DNA of 46,329 nt from Frankiales bacterium (GTDB lineage Bacteria > Actinomycetota > Actinomycetes > Mycobacteriales > SCTD01): the NCBI GenBank assembly GCA_025965475.1, contig JAOPWV010000058.1:1-46329 (forward strand), written 5' to 3'. The notes under the pieces are model-generated. The model searched no databases and had not been told where the DNA came from. It worked only from the letters and a program-made list of their open reading frames with translations. The position numbers and the translations under genes were made by a program. This document shows positions 24,409-32,046 of the stretch, in pieces (positions within the stretch are counted from its first letter, which is position 1; the number at the start of each line of letters is the position of its first letter).

Positions 24409-25323
24409 ATGCCCAAGGACATCAAGTGCGTATTCGGCGTCGACGTGGACGCCGTCGGAGGATGGCTCGGCTCGTACGGCGGTGAGGACTCGCCGTCGGA
24501 CATCCAGCGGGGGATGTTCTCGGGCGACATCGGGACGCCGCGCATGCTGAGGCTCTTCCAGAAGTACGGCGTACCTGCCACCTGGTTCATCCCGGGCCAC
24601 TCGATCGAGACCTTTCCGGACTCGGTGAAGCAGATCGTCGACGCGGGCCACGAGATCGGTGCGCACGGCTACTCGCACGAGAACCCGGTCGCGATGACGG
24701 CGAAGCAGGAGGAGGACGTCCTGTCGCGCTGCGTGGAGCTGATCGAGAAGGTCAGTGGGCAGGCGCCCCGGGGCTACGTCGCGCCGTGGTGGGAGATGTC
24801 GAACGCCACCGCGTCGCTGTTGCAGAAGTACGGCTTCACGTACGACCACAGCCAGGGCTTCCACGACTTCACGCCCTTCTACGCCCGGGTCGGCGACACC
24901 TGGACCAAGATCGACTACACCCAGGAGGCCAGCACGTGGATGAAGCCGCTCGAGCGCGGCGAGGTGATCGACCTCGTCGAGATCGGCGCGAACTGGTACA
25001 TGGACGACCTGCCGCCGATGATGTTCATCAAGAAGGCGCCGAACAGCGGCGGCTGGGTGAATCCGCGTGACGTCGAGCAGTGGTGGAAGGACGAGTTCGA
25101 CTGGGTGTACCGCGAGCAGGACTACGGCGTCTACGCGTTCACGATCCACCCGGACGTCTCGGGTCGCCCCCAGGTTCTGCTCATGCTCGAGCGGATGATC
25201 GAGTACATCAACGGCCACGAGGGCGTCAGCTGGGTCACCATGGAGGACGCGGCGAACGACTTCCGCAAGCGGTACGCCTTTCCGGGATCGCAGGGCAGCC
25301 CGTTCATGCCCGGTTCGGTCTGA
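24409..25323 (+). CDS. Polysaccharide-deacetylase-fold hydrolase (imidase/PuuE/HpPgdA type)
   Basis: The 304-residue metalloenzyme has the CE4/NodB fold without signal peptide, so it acts in the cytoplasm, unlike true peptidoglycan deacetylases. Metal and catalytic residues are Asp12/Asp14 in GVDVDAV and His86/His90 in HGYSH, with YVAPWWE and a late His in FTIHPDVSG. Cytoplasmic members of this branch include PuuE-type allantoinases and a Pseudomonas putida imidase that opens cyclic imides. GAGGAG lies just before ATG 24409. Next to an amide-hydrolysing cysteine hydrolase and an importer, opening of a cyclic imide or related ring is the most economical role, though unproven. Confidence 0.82.
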   Translation: MPKDIKCVFGVDVDAVGGWLGSYGGEDSPSDIQRGMFSGDIGTPRMLRLFQKYGVPATWFIPGHSIETFPDSVKQIVDAGHEIGAHGYSHENPVAMTAKQEEDVLSRCVELIEKVSGQAPRGYVAPWWEMSNATASLLQKYGFTYDHSQGFHDFTPFYARVGDTWTKIDYTQEASTWMKPLERGEVIDLVEIGANWYMDDLPPMMFIKKAPNSGGWVNPRDVEQWWKDEFDWVYREQDYGVYAFTIHPDVSGRPQVLLMLERMIEYINGHEGVSWVTMEDAANDFRKRYAFPGSQGSPFMPGSV

Positions 25324-25400
25324 TCGGCCGGCCGGGGGGCGCCCGCCGACGCCCCCCGGCCGAGGCTCGTCACCCGCCGCGACCGAGGGATGCTGACGTC

Positions 25401-25718
25401 ATGTGTGTGCTCTGCTACGAGCTGGCCCCGGACGACCACTGGTCGGACGGGGTCTCGGACGATGCCGCGCGGACCCTGCCGGGCCGGGCGCGGTACCGGC
25501 GTACGCGCCTGCTCTCCGTGGTCCTGGCCCCGTACGGCCTGACCGTGTCCGACCCGGGCAGCGGCCCGCAGTGCGTGGTCGCCGACCGCAAGGGGGCGGC
25601 CGTCGTGGCGGCCGGCCTGCCCGCCGTCTGGCGGGCTGCCGACGAGCTGTCGCCGAGAAGGCTCGACGTGCTCGACCCGACACTCCTCGCGGCGCTGAGC
25701 CCGGACGTCGCGGAGTGA
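25401..25718 (+). CDS. Small CxxC protein paired with CobW GTPase
   Basis: The 105-residue protein begins MCVLCYEL, placing a CxxC pair at residues 2-5, followed by an Asp/His-rich segment DDHWSD and a basic RYRRTR. The rest (VVLAPYGLTV, VVADRKGAAVVAAGL) looks like a compact alpha/beta domain. I do not know a named function. Its TGA overlaps the GTG of the CobW gene (GTGA), so the two are co-translated. A CxxC partner of a metal-handling GTPase suggests metal binding or transfer. Confidence 0.75.
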   Translation: MCVLCYELAPDDHWSDGVSDDAARTLPGRARYRRTRLLSVVLAPYGLTVSDPGSGPQCVVADRKGAAVVAAGLPAVWRAADELSPRRLDVLDPTLLAALSPDVAE

Positions 25719-26701
25719 CACTGCTCAGCCTGCCGGCGGTCGCTGAGCCGGCCGCCGACGGTCAGGGCCGGCGCCGGGTGACGCTGCTCAGCGGCTTTCT
25801 CGGGTCGGGCAAGACGACGCTGCTACGGCGCGAGTTGGACCGCGACACGGGCCGGCCACCGGCCGTGATCGTCAACGACTTCGGGCGGACCATGGTCGAC
25901 GACGTGCTGCTCACGGTCGACGGGGAACGTCCGGTCGTCCTGTCCGGCGGCTGCGCGTGCTGCACCCGGCGGGACGACCTGGCCCAGGCCCTCGCCGGTC
26001 TGCTGGACGCCGAGCAGCGCGGCCGAGCGCCGCGCCGCGAACACGTCGTGATCGAGACCAGCGGCCTGTCCGACCCGGGGCCCATCGCGTTCACGATCGC
26101 GAACGACCCCGTCCTGAAGCACCACTACGCACTGGCCCGGGTGTGCGTCACCGTCGACGCCCTCACCGGCCTGGCCAGCCTCGAGCACCACGAGGTGGCG
26201 CTGCGGCAGTTGCTCGCGGCCGACGACGTGCTGGTCACCAAGGCGGACCTGGTCGAGGCCGAACAGGTCGAAAAGCTGGTCGGCCGGCTGCGCGAGCTCA
26301 ATCCGTCGGCCCGGGTGAGCGTCACGGCCGCCGGTGAGCTGCTGCGCACCACGGCCCCGACAGCCGGCGCCCGGCCGGCACCGCGGCCGGTCATGGCGGC
26401 GCACACCAACGGCATCTCCACGTTGGAGCTGGTCACCGACGACCGTTGGGACTGGCAGGCGTTCTCGATCTGGCTCAGCCTGTTGCTGCACCGGCACGGC
26501 CAGGACGTGCTCAGGGTCAAGGGTGTCCTGGACGTCCGTGACGTCGGGCCGGTCGCCCTCAACGGGGTGCAGCACGTGGTGCACCGGCCCGAGCACCTCA
26601 CCGGTACGGTGCCGCCGGGCACCCGGCTCGTCTTCATCGTCCGCGACATCGACACCGCACTGCTCGAACGTTCCTTCCACACGTTCGTCGGCCTCGGATG
26701 A
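25715..26701 (+). CDS. CobW/COG0523 GTPase, putative metallochaperone
   Basis: The 328-residue GTPase has Walker A GFLGSGKT (residues 27-34), the diagnostic metal motif GGCACC (78-83), a Walker B-like ETSGLSDPGP and the guanine motif TKAD. The C-terminal CobW domain follows (RVKGVLDV and later). COG0523 proteins load zinc, iron or cobalt into client enzymes using GTP. GTG 25715 is fixed by the four-base overlap with the CxxC gene. The client may be the adjacent metal-dependent imidase-fold hydrolase; this is inferred from adjacency. No typical His-rich loop is apparent. Confidence 0.9.
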   Translation: MTLLSLPAVAEPAADGQGRRRVTLLSGFLGSGKTTLLRRELDRDTGRPPAVIVNDFGRTMVDDVLLTVDGERPVVLSGGCACCTRRDDLAQALAGLLDAEQRGRAPRREHVVIETSGLSDPGPIAFTIANDPVLKHHYALARVCVTVDALTGLASLEHHEVALRQLLAADDVLVTKADLVEAEQVEKLVGRLRELNPSARVSVTAAGELLRTTAPTAGARPAPRPVMAAHTNGISTLELVTDDRWDWQAFSIWLSLLLHRHGQDVLRVKGVLDVRDVGPVALNGVQHVVHRPEHLTGTVPPGTRLVFIVRDIDTALLERSFHTFVGLG

Positions 26702-26715
26702 GAGGCGAAGGGACC

Positions 26716-27765
26716 ATGGCTGCACAGGCTGAACTGCCCCGCGTGACGGTCTTCTCCCTCGGCGGCACCATCGCCTCGACGAGTTCCGGCGGCGGGGGAG
26801 CGGCAGGCGGGGTCAGGCCACGCCTGGGGGCCCAGGAGCTCGTCGAGGCTGTGCCGCAGCTGCGCGATGTCGCGGAGCTGGAGGCAGTGGCCTTTCGCCA
26901 GGCCGCCTCGGGCGACCTGACCCTGCCGGACATGATCGCGCTGGCCGCGGAGATCATCCGGCGGTTCGACGCCGGCTCCAGTGGAGTCGTGGTGACCCAG
27001 GGAACCGACACGATCGAGGAGACGTCGTTCGCGCTGGACCTCCTGGTCCGGAGTCCGCGCCCGGTCGTCGTCACGGGTGCGATGCGCAACCCGACCCTGG
27101 CGGGCGCCGATGGCCCGGCGAACCTCCTCGGTGCGGTGCAGGTGGCGGCGGCACCGGAGGCGGGCGGCCTGGGCACCCTGGTCGTGCTCAACGACGAGAT
27201 CCATGCCGCGCGGTTCGTGCGCAAGACGCACACGTCCAGTCCCGCCACCTTCCGTTCTCCCACGGCCGGTCCGCTCGGCTGGATCGTCGAGGGCCGCCCG
27301 CGCATCGCCCTGCGTACGCCGGTGCTCGACGGCCTGCCGTCGGTCCTCGACCAGGACGTGCCTCCGGTGGCGCTGGTCACCGCGGTCCTCGGTGACGACG
27401 CCCGGCTGGTCGAACGCGTCGAGGAGGCCGGGTACGCCGGCCTGGTACTCGCCGGCTTCGGTGGCGGTCACGTCCCGGCGCAGGTCGTCCCTGCCTTGGC
27501 GGACCTGGCCAGCCGGCTGCCGGTGGTGCTGGCCTCCCGTACCGGCGGCGGCGAGCTCCTGCAGGAGACGTACGGCTTCCCCGGCTCCGAGCGTGACCTG
27601 CTGGCGCGCGGGCTGATCCCGGCCGGCTTCCTGGACGGGCTGAAGGCCCGCATCCTGCTCAGCCTGCTGCTCGCAGCCGGAGCGGACCTGGAGGGGGTGC
27701 GCAAGGCGTTCGAGCAGATCAACGCGTCCGTCTCCTCAGCCGGTGCAGGAGAAGCGGGCCGCTGA
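26716..27765 (+). CDS. L-asparaginase (classical amidohydrolase family)
   Basis: The 349-residue protein shows both threonine motifs of the classical asparaginase family: SLGGTIAS with Thr18, and VVTQGTDTIEE with Thr97/Asp98/Thr99. The catalytic-lysine region is RFVRKTHTSS. It lacks a signal peptide, so it acts in the cytoplasm. I chose ATG 26716, preceded by GAAGGG, over ATG 26698, which overlaps the CobW stop (ATGA) but lacks a good ribosome site. It ends the operon started by the MFS gene, and may hydrolyse asparagine or another amide formed by the pathway. Confidence 0.9.
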   Translation: MAAQAELPRVTVFSLGGTIASTSSGGGGAAGGVRPRLGAQELVEAVPQLRDVAELEAVAFRQAASGDLTLPDMIALAAEIIRRFDAGSSGVVVTQGTDTIEETSFALDLLVRSPRPVVVTGAMRNPTLAGADGPANLLGAVQVAAAPEAGGLGTLVVLNDEIHAARFVRKTHTSSPATFRSPTAGPLGWIVEGRPRIALRTPVLDGLPSVLDQDVPPVALVTAVLGDDARLVERVEEAGYAGLVLAGFGGGHVPAQVVPALADLASRLPVVLASRTGGGELLQETYGFPGSERDLLARGLIPAGFLDGLKARILLSLLLAAGADLEGVRKAFEQINASVSSAGAGEAGR

Positions 27766-27925
27766 CAGCCGGCATACAGAACCCCTGCTGTCGGGCACGG
27801 TCAGGGCCTCGACGTGCCCTCGCCGGAGGAACAGCATGGCAACCGTGGCCCAGTGGGCCGGACTCGACGCAGTTCCGCGAGTGGCGCGATCTGCGGGGCC
27901 TGCAGCACGTCCGCGGGAGGGCGAG

Positions 27926-29065
27926 ATGGCAGAAGGTGGCACGGTCGGCTCGGGTGCGGCGGACACCTCGGCAGCCGCCATACCCGCTCCGCGCGAGGGT
28001 GCCGCGCCCGCGCGGGAGATCGACCAGGATCGGCTCGACGGGCTCCTGGGACAGGTGATCGGCGATCTGGGTGCCGCCGTCACCGTGCCCCTCGTACGGC
28101 TCGGGGACAAGCTCGGGCTGTTTCAGTCCATGGCAGGCACCGGCTCCGTCAGCGCTGACGAACTGGCCGAGCGCACCGGGCTTTCCGCCCGGTACGTGCA
28201 GGAATGGCTGCTGGCGATGGCGGCCTCCGGCTACGTCGACTACAAGGGGGATGGGCAGTACGAACTGTCGCCCGAGCAGGCAGAGCTGTTCGCCAACCCG
28301 GACAGCCCGGCCTACGTGGCAGGGGGGTTCCAGAACATGACAGCCGCCGTCCGCTCGCAGGACCGACTCGCCGATGCGTTCCGCACCGGGGACGGCATGG
28401 GCTGGCACGAGCACCACCCCGACATGTTCGAGGGGACCGAGCGCTTCTTCCGCCCGGGCTACCTCGCGAACCTCACCAGCTCCTGGATCCCGTCCCTCCC
28501 CGGACTCGAGGCGCAGCTTCAACAGGGCGGCCGGATCGCCGATGTCGGGTGCGGGCTGGGCGCCTCCACCAGGATCATGGCGGACAGCTACCCGGCGGCG
28601 ACGCTCGTGGGAATCGACTACCACGACGCATCCGTGGAGCAGGCCCGCGAGAAGGCGGCGGCCGCCGGGCTGTCGGACCGGGTCACCTTCGAGCAGGCGG
28701 GAGCGCAGGAACTCACCGGCGAGTACGACCTGATCACGTTCTTCGACTGCCTGCACGACATGCCGGACCCCCTGAGCGCGCTGCAGTCGGCCAGGGCAGC
28801 CCTGCGCGAGGAGGGGTGGGTGATGCTGGTGGAGCCGATCAGCGGTGACATGGTCGAGGACGTCCTCAACCCCGTCGGGCGACTGTTCGCGGGGGCCTCG
28901 GTGCTCATCTGCCTACCGAGCGGGCTGTCCGCTGAACCGCGGGCCGGTCTCGGGAACCAGGCAGGCCCGGTCAAGACGCTGGCGCTTGCGGAGCAGGCGG
29001 GCTTCAGCCGGGTGCAGGAGGCGACCCGCACCCCGTTCAACATCATCTACGGACTGCAGCGGTAA
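27926..29065 (+). CDS. Class I SAM-dependent methyltransferase with N-terminal winged helix
   Basis: The 379-residue protein has an N-terminal helical/winged-helix dimerisation region (about residues 45-110, ADELAERTGLSARYVQEWLL) and a Rossmann methyltransferase domain with the SAM motif IADVGCGLGASTR, an acidic ribose contact in GIDYHDAS, and LITFFDCLHDM. The architecture resembles O-methyltransferases of natural-product type and conserved mycobacterial proteins of unknown substrate. ATG 27926 has GGGAGGGCGAG upstream. ATG 27836 also has a good GGAGG site, but the 30 codons between have poor third-position GC and look non-coding. No pathway partner is visible. Confidence 0.82.
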   Translation: MAEGGTVGSGAADTSAAAIPAPREGAAPAREIDQDRLDGLLGQVIGDLGAAVTVPLVRLGDKLGLFQSMAGTGSVSADELAERTGLSARYVQEWLLAMAASGYVDYKGDGQYELSPEQAELFANPDSPAYVAGGFQNMTAAVRSQDRLADAFRTGDGMGWHEHHPDMFEGTERFFRPGYLANLTSSWIPSLPGLEAQLQQGGRIADVGCGLGASTRIMADSYPAATLVGIDYHDASVEQAREKAAAAGLSDRVTFEQAGAQELTGEYDLITFFDCLHDMPDPLSALQSARAALREEGWVMLVEPISGDMVEDVLNPVGRLFAGASVLICLPSGLSAEPRAGLGNQAGPVKTLALAEQAGFSRVQEATRTPFNIIYGLQR

Positions 29066-29131
29066 GCACCGCGCGGACGCTCCCGGCAGCCCCGGTGCCT
29101 CACCTGCGCCACGGCTGGATCGGTCGGGTCC

Positions 29132-29280
29132 CCCGTACACCGCTGTCGTACGGGCACGGGCAAGCGGCCCGATGTACCCCGGTATCACCTGCTCCCGGAC
29201 GGACTCCCTCTGTGTGTTCGTCTGATGCCAGGGAGGACGCAGGTGCCCGCCAAGGGCACTGGCGCCGCCAGGTCGGCGCC
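29132..29280 (+). terminator. Three short hairpins downstream of the methyltransferase
   Basis: CCCGTAC/GTACGGG (29132-29138 and 29148-29154), GTGCCC/GGGCAC (29243-29248 and 29254-29259) and GGCGCC/GGCGCC (29261-29266 and 29275-29280) follow the methyltransferase stop. Any may terminate transcription before the iron-uptake promoter. None has a T-run. Otherwise 29066-29290 shows no gene. Confidence 0.4.
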
Positions 29281-29290
29281 TGACGCATAG

Positions 29291-29324
29291 TTAGGTTGGC
29301 TTTACCTAAGTCGACGTGTAGGGT
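29291..29324 (+). promoter_or_regulatory. Iron box and promoter of efeO
   Basis: TTAGGTTGGCTTTACCTAA (29291-29309) matches 15 of 19 bases of the IdeR/DmdR iron-box consensus, with both outer arms perfect. It overlaps a -35 TTGGCT (29296-29301) spaced 17 bases from a -10 TAGGGT (29319-29324). Iron-loaded repressor binding here would shut off efeO-efeB when iron is sufficient. Confidence 0.85.
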
Positions 29325-29372
29325 CCAGCGACCCGCTCACATGATCACGTCGACGAGGAGACGCGCCGCACC

Positions 29373-30557
29373 ATGACCAGTTCCCTGACACCCGCTCGCA
29401 GCAGCCGCGTCCGCACCGGGACCGCTGCCGTGGGCCTCGTGTCCGTCCTGGTGCTCAGCGCCTGCGGTGGTGGCTCGTCGACGACCATCGGCGCCGGCGG
29501 TGACAGGCCGACGGTCACCGTGTCCCTCACCGACAAGGGCTGCGACCTCGACCGGACGACCATCCCCGCCGGTCCGGTGACCGTCACGATCAAGAACACC
29601 GGGACCAGCAAGGTCACCGGCGTCGCACTCGTCGCCGGTGAGCGCACCCTGGCGGAGAAGGAGCGCATCGCCCCTGGAGGGTCGGGCGCCTTCACACTGA
29701 CGGTCAAGGAAGGCAGCTACGCGCTGCGCTGCCTGGGCGGCAGCCCCCAGGACCAGCCGGTCACCGTCACGCGGGCACAGGCTGGCGCGACGGGCGCCAG
29801 CACGATCGACGACAGCGCCGAACAGGCCGCGGCCGCCGCGGCGTACGCCGAGTACGTGCGTGGTCAGGTCGCGCAGCAGGTCACGGCGACGAAGGCGCTG
29901 ACCGACGCGGTCCGCGAGGGCAACCTGGCGGCGGCAGCCGCGGCCTACCCGGCGGCGCGGGTCAACTACGAGCGGATCGAGCCGGTGTCGGAGTCGTTCG
30001 ACGACCTCGACCCCCGGCTCGACGCGCGGATCGCCGACGTCGAGGACGTGGCAGGTTGGACCGGCTACCACCGCCTCGAGAAGGCCATTTTCGCCGACAA
30101 GTCACTCGCCGGGATGGCCGCCGTCGCCCAGGCGCTCCAGGCAGATGTCTTCACGCTGCAGTCGCTCGTGCAGACGGTCAGCTTCACGGCGTCGGACCTC
30201 GCGAACGGTGCCGGGTCGCTGCTCGACGAGATCGGAAAGTCCAAGATCACGGGTGAGGAGGAGGCCTACAGCCACATCGACTTCGTCGACTTCCAGGGCA
30301 ACGTCGACGGCGCCCGCAGGGCGTTCGACCTGCTCACCCCGGCGTTGCAGAAGCGGGACGCCACGCTCGTCACCACGATCACCGAGCGGTTCACGGCGCT
30401 GGACAAGGCGCTGTCGGCGTACCGGACCGGCAGTGGCCCGACGGACTTCCACCCGTACAGCGCGGTGCCGGTCGGCCAGCACCGGGTGCTGGCGAACCTG
30501 GTGGACGCGCTCGCCGCACCGATGTCCCAGGTCGGCGGGCTGCTGGTGAGGAAGTAG
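29373..30557 (+). CDS. efeO: Iron uptake lipoprotein EfeO (cupredoxin plus M75/imelysin domain)
   Basis: The 394-residue protein has a signal peptide with lipobox LSAC, a cupredoxin-like domain (about residues 45-130) and a C-terminal M75 imelysin domain with the HxxE motif in GYHRLEKAIF. It would bind ferrous or ferric iron at the outer face of the membrane as part of the Efe system. ATG 29373 has GAGGAG 12 bases upstream. An 11-codon open frame starting at ATG 29341 ends in an ATGA overlap with this start. The iron box upstream gives direct evidence for iron regulation. efeB follows after eight bases; no efeU permease is present. Confidence 0.92.
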   Translation: MTSSLTPARSSRVRTGTAAVGLVSVLVLSACGGGSSTTIGAGGDRPTVTVSLTDKGCDLDRTTIPAGPVTVTIKNTGTSKVTGVALVAGERTLAEKERIAPGGSGAFTLTVKEGSYALRCLGGSPQDQPVTVTRAQAGATGASTIDDSAEQAAAAAAYAEYVRGQVAQQVTATKALTDAVREGNLAAAAAAYPAARVNYERIEPVSESFDDLDPRLDARIADVEDVAGWTGYHRLEKAIFADKSLAGMAAVAQALQADVFTLQSLVQTVSFTASDLANGAGSLLDEIGKSKITGEEEAYSHIDFVDFQGNVDGARRAFDLLTPALQKRDATLVTTITERFTALDKALSAYRTGSGPTDFHPYSAVPVGQHRVLANLVDALAAPMSQVGGLLVRK

Positions 30558-30565
30558 GGGGCGGC

Positions 30566-31801
30566 GTGGCGGACCTGTCCCGTCGGGGCTTCCTGTCCGC
30601 GGTGGGTCTGGCCGGCGGTGGTGCGGCGCTCACTGCCTGCAGCTGGGCGTCGTCCGGGCCGCGAGCGTCGACCGCGGCGGCGGCTACCGGTCTCGTCAGT
30701 CCGTACGGCGCGCACCAGGCCGGGATCGTGACGCCCCAGCAGCACTCGCTGGCCTTCGCAGCGTTCGACCTGACCGCGGCCTCGCAGGCCGATCTGGTCT
30801 CGCTGCTCTCGACCTGGTCCTTCGCGATCGGCCGGATGACGGCGGGCGAGGCCGTGGCCGACGACGAGGGCGACCCCGGGTCACCGCCCCGCGACACCGG
30901 CGAGGCGATGGGGCTGTCCGCGGGCAACCTCACGGTGACGGTCGGCTTCGGGCCGAGCCTGTTCGACGGGCGCTTCGGACTGGCGTCCCGGCGACCCGCG
31001 GCGCTGGCCGACCTGCCGAGGTTTCCGAGGGACGCCCTGCAGGAGCCCCGCAGCGGAGGTGACCTGTGCGTGCAGGCGTGCGCCGACGATCCCCAGGTCG
31101 CCTTCCACGCCATGCGGAACCTGCGCCGGCTGGCCGAGGGCACGGCGGTGCTGCGCTGGACCCAGCAGGGGTTCGGCCAGACGAGCAGCACCAGCGAGGC
31201 CCAGGCCACGCCGCGCAATCTCATGGGCTTCATGGACGGCACCAACAACCTCAAGAGCGAGCAGGCGACGGAGGTCGACCGGCACGTCTGGGTCGGCGCG
31301 GAGACCGACCAGCCCTGGATGCGCGGCGGCAGTTACCTTGTCGCCCGGCGGATCCAGATGCTTCTCGAGTCCTGGGACCGCGACCGCCTGTCGGACCAGG
31401 AAGCCGTCATCGGTCGCCGCAAGGACACCGGGGCGCCGCTGACCGGGCACAGGGAGCACGACCCCGTGGACCTCGAGGCCACAGGCGCCGACGGCGAGCC
31501 GGTCCTCCCGCTGACGGCACACGTCCGGCTCGCCAACCCGGCCTCGAACGGCGGCATCAAAATGCTGCGTCGCGGCTACAGCTTCACGGACGGCATCCGG
31601 CCGGACACCGGGCAGTTGGACGCCGGGCTGTTCTTCATCGCCTTCCAGAAGGACCCGCGCAGCCAGTTCGTGCCGCTGCAGCGCAACCTGGGTGCGCATG
31701 ACGCGCTGAACGAGTACATCCGCCACACGGGCACCGCGGTCTTTGCGTGCCCGCCGGGGATAGCTCGCGGCGAGTCGCTCGGTGCTGCGCTGTTCGCCTG
31801 A
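30566..31801 (+). CDS. efeB: Dyp-type haem peroxidase EfeB, Tat-exported
   Basis: The 411-residue protein begins with a Tat signal peptide (SRRGFLSAVGLAGGG), so it is exported folded. The Dyp-family GxxDG motif is GFMDGTNN, the proximal haem His lies in TAHVRLANP and the late AFQKDPRSQFVPLQ segment is typical. EfeB is thought to oxidise ferrous iron or help release iron from haem, acting with EfeO. GTG 30566 lies eight bases after the efeO stop. A tatA gene lies 2.1 kb away on the other strand. Confidence 0.93.
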   Translation: MADLSRRGFLSAVGLAGGGAALTACSWASSGPRASTAAAATGLVSPYGAHQAGIVTPQQHSLAFAAFDLTAASQADLVSLLSTWSFAIGRMTAGEAVADDEGDPGSPPRDTGEAMGLSAGNLTVTVGFGPSLFDGRFGLASRRPAALADLPRFPRDALQEPRSGGDLCVQACADDPQVAFHAMRNLRRLAEGTAVLRWTQQGFGQTSSTSEAQATPRNLMGFMDGTNNLKSEQATEVDRHVWVGAETDQPWMRGGSYLVARRIQMLLESWDRDRLSDQEAVIGRRKDTGAPLTGHREHDPVDLEATGADGEPVLPLTAHVRLANPASNGGIKMLRRGYSFTDGIRPDTGQLDAGLFFIAFQKDPRSQFVPLQRNLGAHDALNEYIRHTGTAVFACPPGIARGESLGAALFA

Positions 31802-32046
31802 ACTGTTCTGCCCCTTCCGTGTTGCCAGGGAAGCGGACGCCACGGAGCATGGTCTGCAGCAGAGGAGCCGTCATGACCTCACCCAGCAGGGCGTGCGGAG
31901 CACGCCGACCATCCTTATGTTCACGCGGACGGTTGCTGCCACGACACCTTCGCCCACGGGGCCCGGCATTCAACACTGCTCGCAAGCGACCCGGCCCGAA
32001 GATGATCCCCTCTGGCCTGTCTGCGGGCTACACGGCGGGTTGACCG
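31802..32046. other. Intergenic region between efeB and the alcohol dehydrogenase gene
   Basis: The 245-bp gap has one tight hairpin, GCGTGC (31891-31896) with GCACGC (31900-31905). A 56-codon frame from ATG 31873 has a good AGGAG site and ends just before the dehydrogenase GTG, but its codon composition is unlike its neighbours. I see no recognised promoter or regulatory site. Confidence 0.4.

Noticed and set aside
24409-25323. Calling the CE4-fold protein a peptidoglycan or chitin deacetylase
   Set aside because: It has no signal peptide or membrane anchor and its neighbours are amide-metabolism genes, so a cytoplasmic imidase/PuuE-like role fits better.
27836-27925. ATG 27836 as the methyltransferase start
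   Set aside because: It has a good GGAGG site but the 30 codons have poor third-position GC and add no family sequence; kept as an alternative only.
31873-32043. A 56-codon frame with a good AGGAG site before the alcohol dehydrogenase gene
   Set aside because: Composition is Arg/Pro/Ser-rich with irregular third positions and no motif; mentioned only in the intergenic entry.
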